Source: Hybos culiciformis (taxonomy: Eukaryota; Arthropoda; Insecta; Diptera; Hybotidae). From it: 64,000 bases of DNA. The notes beneath the pieces were generated by a model, which worked only from the letters and a program-made list of their open reading frames with translations, made no database searches and was not told where the DNA came from. The stretch lies in NCBI GenBank assembly GCA_964007475.1, contig OZ023273.1, positions 61,027,834-61,091,833 of the forward strand. Reading direction: 5' to 3'. The translations under genes and the position numbers were made by a program. Numbering within the stretch: the first letter of the stretch is position 1; every line of letters starts with the position of its first letter. Of this stretch, positions 11,638-23,486 are shown in pieces.

Positions 11638-13672
11638 TCATTTTAAACCGGGTTCTATTTTCGGTTTTAGCAAGGGCATGTTATTGTAATTGCGTTTTCT
11701 CTTACTATTTTTGTCAGTGTTGTTAAATGGATTTAAATAAATTTGATTAGAAATTGAACGGTCTTTATCGTCCTTCCTGCTTCTTAATTTTCGGTATTCC
11801 GTTGGAGCCTCTGGATTATTTACAGATTTTTTCACATAATTTCGTTTATTATTTCTTACTGGCTTATCATTCATAGCAATGCTTAACCGTTTAATTTCAT
11901 TAGACGTTTTCGACAGACCCAAACGTCTTTTAGCAATTTTTTTTCTGGTTTGCTTTGCTGAAGTTTTAGGTAACTTTGCTGGACTATCTTTCTGAGAATT
12001 TGTTGCTTTTAAATTAATTGCATTTTTATTTAATACAATTAATCTAGATGATTGTACAGGATGTGTTTTGTTAATATTTTGCATCAGCTCTATATCGCTA
12101 CATGGAGTTAAATTATTAAAGCTGTAGCCATTGATGTAAACCATTGAATTATCATTTAATGGAAATTTTTTCTCTCCAGAACTATTTGGTCCAGATGGTG
12201 TTGATGTAAATGGAACTTTTTTTGTAAATACATCTAATTCTTCTAAAACGCAATGAAAATTTTGTTTTATTTATAAATCTCAAGATAAAACCAAAAGCAT
12301 TAATTCAAACATATATAAACTAGATAAATAAATGGGTTGATAAAACACGAACTTAGTTCATTTTTATTTTTCCCAGTATAACACGGGGTTACCTTCTCAC
12401 ATAAATAAATAATCTTCTCACATAAAAATTAACTAAAATATATTTATATAGACTTATCTAAATTATTTCTTTTAAGTTGTTCTTCAACATGAAAAAAGTA
12501 GTTAGGCCTTATTGCACAAATTTATTAAAAATCAATCAGATTTTATTTCGCATTGAGATCAGAAATATTTGAATGTGAAATAAGGTTTATTAGTTAGTTA
12601 TTTCGTTCGAATTTATAGCATTAATTTTATTTATATTTTCAATATATAGTGGTAACTTAAGGAAAACAAACCTGGTTCTTTTTTAACGATCATTGGCATT
12701 ATTGGTGGAGTATTGGTTTTTGGGGGAGGTGGTGATAATTCATTTGCAGAAGCAAATGTGTTCCTAGAAGCTTCATGATTCAACAAAACTGTGTTAATGG
12801 ATCCCATGGTATCATTTAGAATATTTGGAGCGGGCTGATTAGATGTGATTCCATTTTCAATATAGTATTGTCGCAATTTAGTATCATTTTCAACCGCATG
12901 TCTTTTGAAATCATATGCAACATTCAAATGTACGATACATAAATCACATAATAATCGCGGCAAATCATCATTTTCTTCTATCTGAAATTATATAAGAAAT
13001 TAGTATTTTTGCTTTGAGTTTTTAAAATATTTTCCTTTTCGAAAATATTTTTTGTGAATATTATGTAACATATGTTCATATGCAATTATGCATGCATATA
13101 ATTTTGAATAATTTTTTAGTTTTAGTTGATTCTGATGAAAATTAGTATAAGAGATGGGTAAATGTTTACGTCGTTATATGTTTAGCCCTGAGAATTCAAT
13201 CTTTGTTGTAATTGCTGTAATTTTTTTTTTAACTGTTCTAAGGTGTATGAACTTAATGTGCCTCAAAATGAATATTTCATTAGTTTTTGAATATTAATGG
13301 ACAAATCTAAAACGTTTTGCTCCAAATGTTTAAAGCAAGCAAAAAATTGTAATCAAATAATGCTCATGAACTATTAAAATACTTTCTTTTTCTAGTACTT
13401 GAATAAAACTATATAATTATTTCTTAAAGCATTGCACAATCACATTAAAAAACTAATGGTAATCCTATTTTGAACCACTATGCAGAATGTAAATGTGTAC
13501 ATACAAAAAAGTAATACAGTAATCATTTTTTTTATTTTATATTGACAGGAAGGAATTTATATAATATATAACTTACTTTCATCATTGACACATAACGTAA
13601 CTTCTCTAACAATCGAAAAGAATTTTGTCCTTGAACATAAAATATATCTCGAGATCCTAGCTTCATGCACAC
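11638..13672 (-). CDS. ZAD (zf-AD) domain protein lacking C2H2 fingers, first exon missing
   Basis: Three minus-strand exons join in phase: 13577-13672, 12672-12981 and 11638-12242. They have GT donors (GTAAGT, GTTTGT) and CAG/TAG acceptors, giving 336 codons plus a TGA stop. Residues 1-60 hold most of a ZAD domain, the treble-clef dimerisation module of insect zinc-finger proteins. The second Cys of the first CxxC is residue 2; the second pair is C44 and C47 in LPRLLCDLCIVHLNVAYDF. The first Cys must come from an upstream exon that I could not find above 13673. The rest is low-complexity and Lys/Arg-rich, likely disordered and nuclear. It has a proline run near 110-120, a SUMO-type VKKE at about 131-134 and a related PKIEPG at the C-terminus. 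No C2H2 fingers follow, which is unusual but known for ZAD-only proteins. The function is inferred to be chromatin or transcription related. Confidence 0.75.
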
Positions 13673-16341
13673 CTAAAAAGAAATGTTAAAAATACTTGTA
13701 GGCATTTGCAGTTCTATTATATTGAACCATTTCATGTTTTTTGTTCAACGTTTTACAATTTTATTAAGTTTTACAATTTGTTTAATTTTTGTATGTTTCT
13801 CGTTTATGGGGAATCACTGATTCAATTTTTCTGTCTATATAGATTTTTTTTTATGTTAAATTTTGAGAAAAATACTTTTCAAAAGTCTACATTTGAAACT
13901 TTCTAATGACGCTTCGCAGAAATTTACCAGTAATGCCATTTGGAATTGAATGTATATACATAATTGTAACGATACGATGATGGAATGTGTCGAAAATCCT
14001 CTTCGAAATTAAAAATAATCATCATGGAAATATCGCGTTTTCGTTTTGTTTTTTGGCCTTTTTGTCAGTTTCCTTCAGATTTTTGACACTTTCCATCATT
14101 AAAACGACAAAACTGAAAATATTAAAACTATCTGAATCATTGATCATTATTGGTAAATTTGTGTGACTCGCCATTAAAATGCTCAAAATGTATGTAGGTT
14201 AGGTAGGTGCAGTGCATAGATAGATTTTTGGAAAATAAGAATGAGAAAAATATAGAAATACATATCAATAAAAAAAAAGAGTGGTTGTATATTTAAGCAT
14301 AGCAGTGTATCTGTATAAAAAAGAATAAGTATAATAAATAATGGTAAAAAACGACGAGAATTTCTAATTAGAATACAAACAATAGTTTAATAGTGCTACT
14401 CTTTTTTTGATACTTTTTGATACTAATGATACTGTTGTAATGTAATTAACTTAAAGTTCCTGATTATTCCTAAACTTCTTAATTTATTTTAATAAAATAT
14501 TGCGATTTGTCATTTCATTTTTGTAGTAGTTATCAAAATAGAGAATTAATGTGTAATTATTATTTAAAACAGAGTTTCATTGCTTAATTCTTCTTAAAGA
14601 ACTGGGTGGCTGAGAATAGAAGAAAATGGATAGGTAGGTAGGTAAGTACTTTTTTTCTTTGTTCTACAATTTTTTTCAAGTAAAATAAATTAAAATTAAA
14701 ACAATTAGGGAATTATGTAAAAAAAATGTATGAAAAATTCAAAAATCATAAATTTATATTCCTAAATGTTAGAACCTATTCTAGAACGAACAACCAGTTC
14801 AAAGTTAAAAAATGAGAGAACTGGGTACCTACTTTACATGGGGCAACCGATTTAGGTATTTACTTACCTATTTAATTGAAAAAGTAGATTACTAGGTAGG
14901 TACCTATGACCTAAACATTAAACTGTTAGAGGTAACGATTTTTTTCAAATCTTATGTTCATTATGAGTGGTAAATAAAAATTCTAGGTATATACCTACCT
15001 ATGGCTTCCACTCCCAAATGAAGTTAAAAAATTAAATACCTAGGTACCTAAATTATAGGCACCTACTTATTTTAATGGGATAATTAGATATTTGTTTTCA
15101 GATTTAAAAACAAAATTAATAAAAACAAAAAAAAAATCTGGAAAATTTGGCAATTTGGCAATGAGGACCATTTTGTGCTTTTGTATTTTTTTTTTATTTA
15201 ATTAAACCACTGATGGACCATGGATTGGTTCGGATTTTTTCGGATGGTCAAAAGTTTTAATAGATGAGAAAAATAAATAAAAAATTACCTACTCGACAAC
15301 ATTTTGTGTAATCCGTTGTGTACATATTTTTTTTTTTTTATCCTCAAATATTTATTAAAGCAACGAAATTATTTTTTTTTAATTAATTTTTATTAAAAAC
15401 AGTAACAGAATTCAGAATAGAACAGTACTTCTATACTATTTATATTAATTTCTTTTCTATTAGAATTTTCTCTTTGTACAAAAAAACGCAATAGAATAAA
15501 TAACCATTATTAACTCTATATCAGACTATGACGTCGATCGATTTTTTTCGATGGCGACTGACGATTTTTTCCTTCGACTGCTACGGCCAGTCGAATTGGA
15601 GAAAATCAAGGAAAAGAAAGCCGTTAGAAGATAAAATGTATATGAACCAGAGAACTGCGTAATACTATTCATAAACAAAAACAAATCACTCGCAATATTT
15701 CAATACAGAATAATACCAATTACAGAAAAAAAAAATGAGCTATTCATATTCTACTTGCACATAAGAAACACTTATATTACATTGACTTGTAAAACAACAA
15801 TATCTACTCAATACCACTTGATGTTGATTTGTTTTTGTTATGAATGCTATGAATGCAGCAAGTGCCTAATATAAAAACAATACGTATGAATGAAAAAAAT
15901 ATCATCTAATTAAGTATAGGTACATTTTTAACAGTTTTTTTAGGAAATTTTTAGGAAATTTTTACGAAATATTTAATTTTTTTTTAGGAAATTAAATTTC
16001 CTTAGAAGATTACCCAATGCATTCAATATACGCAATACATATTTCACTATTCACTATACTTGCGAATAGAAATTTGACTTGATACAAAAAACTCAATACA
16101 ATTCTAATGTATTGAAAAAATATTATGAATCATATATTCACACTTGTTTCTATTTTGAGTTGAACTATTCATATATTGAATAAATCAAGTGTATTCACGA
16201 GTGATTTGTAATACAAGTGTACTCATGCATTTCTCTGATATGAACCGAATCTTAATATAAACAATCTATAAAATGATTTTGACGTCCATCGTGTTTTAAT
16301 CAATCTAATCCACGATCTAATCTATGAAGACAAAATTTGAA
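13673..16341. other. AT-rich sequence upstream of the ZAD gene
   Basis: Probably an intron or 5' region of the ZAD gene, whose first exon should lie somewhere above 13673. No matching exon ending in a Cys-x codon pair before a donor was found. TAGGTACC-type clusters occur at 14636-14645, 14868-14910 and 14985-15065. Otherwise only homopolymers are seen. Confidence 0.5.
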
Positions 16342-16762
16342 TTACCTGGGGATTATACTAGACAGTAAAACTGTCTTGACGAAGACAGTGTTTATGTGTG
16401 TTGATGAATTTCTATTACTTATTTTAAATTCACTGTCTTCTCTGCTGTCCGGCCGGATTTAAATCTGGACAACAGAGAAGACTTTGAAAAAGACAGTACA
16501 GTCAGGAAAAAATTAAAAACAAAAAAAATGTGTGAATGCCAAAGAAAAAATTTAAATAAATGCCGTAATTTTATTTTCTTTACTGTACATAATAAAAAAA
16601 AATGACAATTATGAAAAATAATAAATTTTCTGATAAAAAAAATCTGGACAATAAAAAAGACACCCAATTCACTGTCCGGTTTTTTTCCTTACAAACACAT
16701 ACAAAAAACTAATCAACGATCCACTGTCCGGACAGTTTACTGTCCAATATAATCTGGGGTTA
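16342..16762. mobile_element. Non-autonomous TIR element A (415 bp), deletion derivative of element B
   Basis: Flanked by TTA (16342-16344 and 16760-16762). The left end CCTGGGGATTATACTAGAC and the complement of the right end CCCCAGATTATATTGGAC form imperfect TIRs. The left portion (to about 16590) matches the inverted right portion of element B (about 19700-19940). The right portion (about 16590-16759) matches the inverted left portion of B (17146-17320). Element A thus looks like B with about 2.4 kb of interior removed and in opposite orientation. It contains an inner palindrome around 'ggatttaaatctgg'. The 3-bp TTA duplication suggests PIF/Harbinger. Confidence 0.8.
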
Positions 16763-17142
16763 AGGTGTGAACAAAGAAAGTGAAATATATAAAAAACTAT
16801 GCAGCGCCCATCGGCGCAATAATTCATATATTAGACCAGAAGGGGACATATTTTTTTTCCTTAAAAAGTGGCCAAGCGATTCAGCCGATGAATTTTACCT
16901 AGTGGCTGGTCGGCGGCGACTGAAAGACACGAAAAGCGTCGTTGTTGCTCTAATTTATATATAACTTCTTTTCTTTCACAATGACGTTGACGTTTCTGTT
17001 TTTCAATATTCGTAGCTCAGTTTATGTAGCCGCATATGTTAAACCTTTTTATTAGACCTCTCTTATGCTTTGGTTAAACTCGACGTGACGGACACGGCGA
17101 AGTAATTTTATAAACACAAAAGACTTTTTGATTATTTTTTCC
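16763..17142. other. Spacer between inverted elements A and B
   Basis: 380 bp with higher GC than its surroundings around 16800-16945. It holds a short palindrome 'gcgcccatcggcgc' and a 65-codon open frame whose product I do not recognise. No transposase motif seen. Confidence 0.4.
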
Positions 17143-19943
17143 TTACCCCCAGATTATATTAGACAGTAAACTGTCCGGACAGTGGATCATTGTATTAGTT
17201 TTTTGTATGTGTTTGTAAGGAAAAAAAACCGGACAGTAAGTTGGGTGTCTTTTTTATTGTCCAGATTTTTTATATCAGAAAATTTATTATTTTTCATAAT
17301 TGTCACTTTTTTTTATGATGTAATAACTTCGCTACACTTCAGGTTACAAACACAGAATTCCATGTTTTGCAGAAAAATATGGGTTCGTTCTGTGTTTGAT
17401 ACTTGGTTTGCCATATAAAATTTTTTTTTTTGAAGTGAAACTTCTTTAGAGGCATTGTGATTGAGAGTGAAAAAAATGTAAGTGTCAAAATCCGAACGGC
17501 TATTGTCAAAATCCGAACGATTATTGTCAAAAAAAAAGGCAAAAAAAAAAAAACAATAATAAAAAATTTTGTGAAATAAAGACGAAAGAACAAAAAAACA
17601 ATATGAATTTCCGGGAACCAACAAGTTTTTTTTTTGGCACAAACCTTTTTTATTTTCAAATATTTTTCCAATTATATTTTTATTTTTTAACCACAATTTT
17701 CTATTTTTCGTTCACAATTTTGTGCACTTAGCACTAATTTTTTTTTTTCATATCCGCGAAAAGAAAAATTATACAATTTTTTATTTAATGCAAAAAAAAA
17801 ATAATTTTTTTCCAAATCGATTTGAAAAAAAATTAAAAATTTTCATTTAAATTTATTATGTTTCATTATTTTCATAAAATTAATTTAAAAAAAAACCACT
17901 TCTAAAACTTTTCATGGCATTTCTGCTGTCATGAAAATAAAAAGAAAAGAATAAAATAAACAATGATAATTTATATTGTGTTCTCTTTCTAATTGTATTG
18001 AATTAACAGATGTCCCTCTAGTGGATGGTTTTTATAACTAGATTATTCGATTCAATTTTTGATGAAACTGAACCCTAACCAAGTGGTTAGATGAAATGAG
18101 AAAAAAATTTTTCTATATGTAATTTGTAGTTTGTTAGTGTAATTTATTTTTGACATTAAATCACACTAATAAAATGCAGGAGGAATATGTTTATTACAAT
18201 TCCATTTCAGAAGAAGTACTAATAAACATGAAATTTTTCAGGCATATTTGAAAAAGTTATTTTAGGTTAAACTTTTCGGGCAACAAAAAGAAAACATGAT
18301 TTAAGCCACGCTGCTGTTTTTTCATACATTATTGTCGCTAATAACCGGAATTGTGTTTACAGCTTAAAATATAGTAGAAATCATCTGCAATCAGTGTTGC
18401 CATAAATCTAGCCATTTTGAAATAATTTTATGCCACTAAACTTTTTGAGCTTAAAAAGTATTTTAGAATTTTTAAATGCTTTTATCTCTAATATGGTCTT
18501 CGCATTAGTGGAATATGCTGTTTTCCGGAATATTTCAGGAAAATGAACTGGATTTTTCATATAAAAATATATTCCGGAATATGTATATTCCACTTTCATA
18601 TTCTAGTTTGTCAGGGTTAAAATGCTATATTTATAGTTACTTTCACTCACTTTTTGAAATTTTATTATAGTTGGCAACAATTTTTTTTGTCAAATTCGAG
18701 TAAAATGAAAAAAAAAAACAAAACTTTCATATTCTAGTTTGTCAGGGTTAAAATGCTATATTTATAGTTACTTTCACTCACTTTTTGAAATTTTATTATA
18801 GTTGGCAACAATTTTTTTTGTCAAATTCGAGTAAAATGAAAAAAAAAAAACAAAATAAAATTGATAAAAAGTGAGATAAAAAGTCAAAATTTTCTACAAC
18901 AAAAATTTTTTCTCTTTCTAAATTTTTAAATTCCACTTCTCATCAAATTTTGTAATGCGAACGGTAATTTGTTTTCCAGAATATAATTGGAATTTAAATT
19001 AGAATGCGAACAAGGTACAAGCAGTCGCTGGGTTTTAATTTTTTCTAAGCCGCCGAATTCCCCAAAACAAGTAATTTTAAGTCGCTGGCCGCAGCATTCG
19101 AAGGGCAAAAATCAACTAGTCGCCGTCGAAAAAATCGATCGGCGTCATATCTTATATGCACTTGGCCATTTTAAATATTTATTTAGCCTTCCCAGAAAAT
19201 ACTACTTGCCATGAAGTTTCACTTCTTCCGTGTGTCCCGAGACTCACATATGTTTTTTTTTTTCATGGTTTGAAAGTCGGTTCGACACAAACCTAGAAAT
19301 TTTACTACATAGTTTTATTGCATTTCAAAAAAAAAAAGGTATAACCTGTCAATTTGCAGAAAATTTACAGAAAAAATCATACTTTAAAATGCTTCGATAT
19401 AAAAAAAATAATAATAAATTGTAGGTTATCAAAAAAGAAAATAAATTAAAATATTTTTAAAAAAAAATTGAATATTATTTTTATTTTACATTATTTCTTT
19501 AAATTAAAAAAATTCATTTTTTTTTTTTTAATTACGAAAAATTAAAATTTTATTTTACAAAGAATTTTTTTTTAATTTTACAAAGAATTTTTTTTTAATT
19601 TCAAACCAAACCATCTTTTATAAGTGTGTCACCCCATTCGCCAACCTATTTTCAAACCAAGAAATTCATGGTTGCTAACCTGAAGTGTAGCGAAGTTATA
19701 AAGGAAAAAAAAAAAAATACGGCATTTATTTAAGTTTTTTATTAGCAATCATAAGTTTTTTTTGTTTTTTAATTTTTTCCCGACTGTACTGTCTTTGTCA
19801 CTGTCTTCTCTGTTGTCCAGATTTAAATCCGGACAGCAGAGAAGACAGTGAATTTAAAATGAATAAAATAATAAAAATTCACCAAAACATATAAATACTG
19901 CTTCGTCAAGACAGTTTTACTGGCTAGTATAATCCCCAGGTTA
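17143..19943. mobile_element. TIR element B (2.8 kb), longer relative of element A
   Basis: Flanked by TTA (17143-17145 and 19941-19943). Ends are CCCCCAGATTATATTAGACAG and, complemented, CCTGGGGATTATACTAGCCAG. The inverted similarity continues inward discontinuously: a block 'acttcgctacacttcaggtta' at 17328-17348 is repeated inverted at about 19676-19697. Near the right end is a palindrome of 'ctgttgtccagatttaaat' type. The interior is AT-rich with no intact transposase. A 228-bp open frame at 18987-19214 has balanced codons but no recognised domain. The element is probably non-autonomous or degenerate, and PIF/Harbinger-like from the TTA flanks. Confidence 0.7.
18592..18855. repeat. 131-bp direct tandem duplication inside element B
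   Basis: The unit starting 'actttcatattctagtttg' occurs at 18592 and 18723 and differs essentially only in the length of A runs, indicating a recent duplication. Confidence 0.9.
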
Positions 19944-20108
19944 TCAAAATGACGTTATCAACGTTTTCGGCTTGTTTTGATTTACTTCAATTATTCTAGA
20001 GTATAAAAGAGAATGCTTTACTAGGTGTCTACATTAGCGTATTTTTCCTGCATTCGATTTTGTTCTTTAAATGCATTCGTGTATCTTTATACAAAATCCA
20101 AAATCGCA

Positions 20109-20851
20109 GCAAAATACGGCACTCCGAAATAATTTATACGGACATAATTTATACGAGAAAAACGACATTGTTCATACGATAATAATGTCGTTTGAAAGCG
20201 ACATTATTTATACAAAAAAAAACGTCATTATTCATACGATAAATAATGTCGTGTTTTTTTTTGTATAAATAATGTCGCTTTTAAAACGACATTATTTATC
20301 GTATGAACAATGTCGTTTTTTTATCGTATGAATAATGTCGTTTTTAAAACGACACTATTTATCGTATGTGAGTAAAAAAGATAAAATATTTGTGAGGTAG
20401 ACACACGGGAAGGGGGGGCAGCAGGGCGGCGGGCGGGCGGTTGGTCAGTGGGATTTGCGGCTGGCGCCCTTCCCGTGTGTACCTCACAATATTCGCAGTT
20501 ATGTCAGTTCACCTACATTTTGTACGGCCAACATTCGTTTTTACTCACATACGATAAATAGTGTCGTTTTAAAATTGACATTATTCATACGATCAAAAAA
20601 CGACTTTATTCATGTAGAAATAATGTCGTTTAGAAGCGACATTATTTATACGAAAAACAAACGACTTTATTCATATGATAAATAATGCCGTTTTAAAAGC
20701 GACATTATTTATACGAAAAAAAAACGACTTTATTCATTTATAAATTATGACGTGCCTGAAAGCGACATAATTCATTTGTATGGTAGGAATAATGTCGTTT
20801 TTTCGTATAAATTATGTCCGTATAAATTATTTCGGGACCCCGCAAAATACG
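20109..20851. mobile_element. Foldback element 2: palindromic satellite transposon with 9-10 bp target duplication
   Basis: GCAAAATACG is repeated at 20109-20118 and 20842-20851. Element ends are GCACTCCGAAATAATTTATA and, complemented, GGGGTCCCGAAATAATTTAT. As in element 1, the terminal motif (ataatttatacg) is doubled in tandem. The arms are filled with short palindromic units of 'cgacattatttatacga' and complement. The centre holds a GC-rich block (20405-20475) that includes 'ttggtcagtgggatttgcgg', the same string found at the core of element 1. This block is bounded by an inverted repeat 'cacacgggaaggg' / 'cccttcccgtgtg'. No transposase. It is judged to belong to the same family type as element 1. 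Confidence 0.85.
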
Positions 20852-21368
20852 CATGTTGATTTTGAATAATTTTTCAGCATGCGTATTTTTTGACATTTCT
20901 CACAAATTTTGTTTTTTTTTATTAATTTGTCATTTAAATCAAGTAAAAAAATCAAGTATCAAGTATAAATCAAGTATAAAAATCGTATGCTGTAAATTTA
21001 ACCCAATTACATATTGAGCACACACAAATACTAATAAATGAAACAGAAAAAATACAAACATTCATAAATACGCGCGATTCTAAATCGCTAATGTAGATAC
21101 TTAGCCTGTTAATTTTTTAACGAAATAAAAGTATCTACCTAAATTTCGTCGACACATATTCCAATATGACAATTTCGTTGTTTGTCAGGCGTGATTGACG
21201 TCCGTCATTTACATAGAGGCTATCTTATCTCCAGCACAAGAAATAAAAATTGACAAGACACGTCACTTCATAATTAAAATCTCATATTATTAATTTTACT
21301 ACTGCTACAGCACTATTAGCGATACGATTACGAAGAAATTTAATTAAAAATTAAATAATTAATAAAGA
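20852..21368 (+). promoter_or_regulatory. 5' flank of the TMED gene with CACGTCA motif
   Basis: The region upstream of the TMED start codon is less AT-rich and contains CACGTCA at 21259-21265 (complement TGACGTG, an XBP1/UPRE-type core) about 100 bp before the ATG. A second GACGT-containing string lies near 21198. A link to unfolded-protein-response control would suit a secretory-pathway gene but is inference. No TATA box was identified. Confidence 0.3.
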
Positions 21369-22944
21369 ATGAATATAATTTTCGCCTCACTTCTTCTGTT
21401 AAGTTTTTGCAGCAGCATTTATGGTCTATATTTTCACATTGGTGAAACTGAGCGAAAATGCTTCATAGAAGAAGTTCCTGACGAAACACAGGTTCTCGGT
21501 AAGGAGACATTGCCATTTATATTATTTTAGAAATGTTGAAACCTGGTGCCCCAGATCGGATTTGACAATTGGCTGTAATAATAAATTGTAGCAATGTAGA
21601 ATATTAAAATTCAATGAATAAAGCTTCCTAAGATCGGATTTGGAAATCGATATAAATATTAGTTCATAGCGGCTTCATAAATCAGTATCTACCCAATTTG
21701 TTCATTTTTAATAATAGGTACCTGGGAAGAACCTATAAAACTATTCGAAGAGCGAAAAATTTAATGATCATTATAGTAGGTATAACCCATGCAGTAGGTA
21801 CACCATTGGTATAATATAATAGGCACCTAACTATCATGTTTAATTCATTGATTTAAAATTAAATAAACATTTCAATACACATATATTTATGTGAACTGTT
21901 CAATCAGTGATGATTAGTAGCAATTATGGCAATATATTTTAGGTAAATCAACAAACAGGGACGCCACGTAGGTACCTACCTAGATAATTATCATATTGAA
22001 TTTAAATGTATTTCACTTATGTATAAAATTCTTTCCCACATTTGGGCGCCAACAGTCTTCTACTCATGTTTTTGATTACAATCAACCGACATAATGTATT
22101 AAGTCGTGCAAGTTTATTAAAACTTATTTATTTAATAGCTTAGAATGCTACAAGTCATTTATAACTACATCACAATTTATTTATTACATTGCGTTTAAAT
22201 TCCAAAGTATCTAGGTACCTATTATAAAATTAAACAAAAAAAAAACATGCTATCTTTGTCTAAAATTTCTTATATTTGGCGTTTACCATCTCATTCCTTC
22301 TATTTTCTTTGATAACACATAGTTATGCTTGCAGTTAATGGTTTTTAAAATATTTATTTTCAGTCAACTATAAAGTAGAGCTTTACGATCCCAGATCAGG
22401 TGGGTTTATGAAATCCAGTCCTGGTATAGGAATGCATGTTGAAGTTCGCGATAGCGATGACAAAGTAATTTTGTAAGTACTAAACTTCATGTTTCTTTCA
22501 CATTCATAATATAACTTAATCTAATTAATTTTTAGATCAAGGGTTTATAGTTCAGAAGGAAAAATTTCATTCACCTCTCATACGCCGGGAGAACATGTAA
22601 TTTGCTTATATTCTAACAGTACAGCTTGGTTTAGTGGAAGTCAATTACGTGTGCACTTGGATATTCAAGTTGGAGAACATGCTATAGATTATGCTAATGT
22701 CGCACAAAAAGAGAAATTGACTGAATTACAATTACGTATTCGTCAGCTATTAGATCAAGTAGAACAAATTACAAAAGAACAAAATTATCAACGTTATCGT
22801 GAAGAACGTTTCCGTCACACAAGTGAGAGTACCAACTCCCGAGTTCTGTGGTGGTCGTTAGGACAAACAATTGTTTTACTTGTTATGGGAATTTGGCAAA
22901 TGAGACATCTCAAGAGATTCTTTGAAGCTAAAAAATTAGTTTAA
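21369..22944 (+). CDS. eca: p24 family cargo receptor, TMED4/TMED9 type (eclair-like)
   Basis: Exons 21369-21498, 22364-22472 and 22536-22944 join in phase (introns of 865 and 63 nt, GT-AG) to give 215 aa, the usual length. The order is a signal peptide (1-19), then a GOLD lumenal domain starting [21 protein letters not shown]31 and C103 are placed to form the conserved disulphide, and NST at 107-109 is a likely glycosylation site. A Gln/Glu-rich coiled coil follows (about 135-175, [19 protein letters not shown]). Then come the [20 protein letters not shown] transmembrane helix (about 183-202) and a cytosolic tail [13 protein letters not shown] with the FF COPII signal and KKxx COPI retrieval signal. 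These proteins form p24 hetero-oligomers that cycle between ER and Golgi and select cargo for COPII vesicles. An AATAAA lies at 23339. The gene appears intact; the assignment is very secure. Confidence 0.97.
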
Positions 22945-23486
22945 ATTTTCAGTTTCCTTAAACAGAGTTCTTAAATAGAAGTATAGCAGTATTTTACTTA
23001 AATTTATTAGTAATTGTCATTAATTTTGAATATTTTAAAGAAACCACTTTTATACTTTTATACCTGCTCAAAAAGGAATATTCTGAATTTTTCTTTTATT
23101 CAAAATTGTAATGTAACATAGATCAAAACAAAGTATTAGTGATATAATATCAATATAAATTTTAGGTCAAACTGAAATTACCAATCTATATTTTCTTTTC
23201 AAATACCTACAATTTTTTTCTAGATGTTAAAGAAATTTCTTGATGTAATTAAAAATAGTTTTTGAAAAATATAATTTAAATGGAACATCAACACTGGTTT
23301 TTCTATAAAAATAATGTAGTTAATCCTTCAGCGCTAAGAATAAATGAGTTATTTTTTAAAATAGTTGAAGTAGGTAGTTATTATAAGTATCCTGTTTTTA
23401 AAATGTCAGTAGTGCACCGTCTTGTGTAAAAAAAGAAAATCTCGTAGAGATAAGAATCAACAAAATACTTTTGTATGAAAAAATGA
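22945..23486. other. TMED 3' flank
   Basis: Likely 3' untranslated region up to the AATAAA at 23339, then AT-rich sequence. No other feature seen. Confidence 0.5.

Noticed and set aside
17313..17696. 127- and 110-codon minus-strand frames in element B
   Set aside because: Composition is Lys/Phe-rich from A/T runs, the two frames overlap each other, and no transposase motif is present.
18987..19214. 75-codon frame in element B as a transposase remnant
   Set aside because: It has more balanced codons than the background but no recognisable DDE, Myb or DNA-binding motif.
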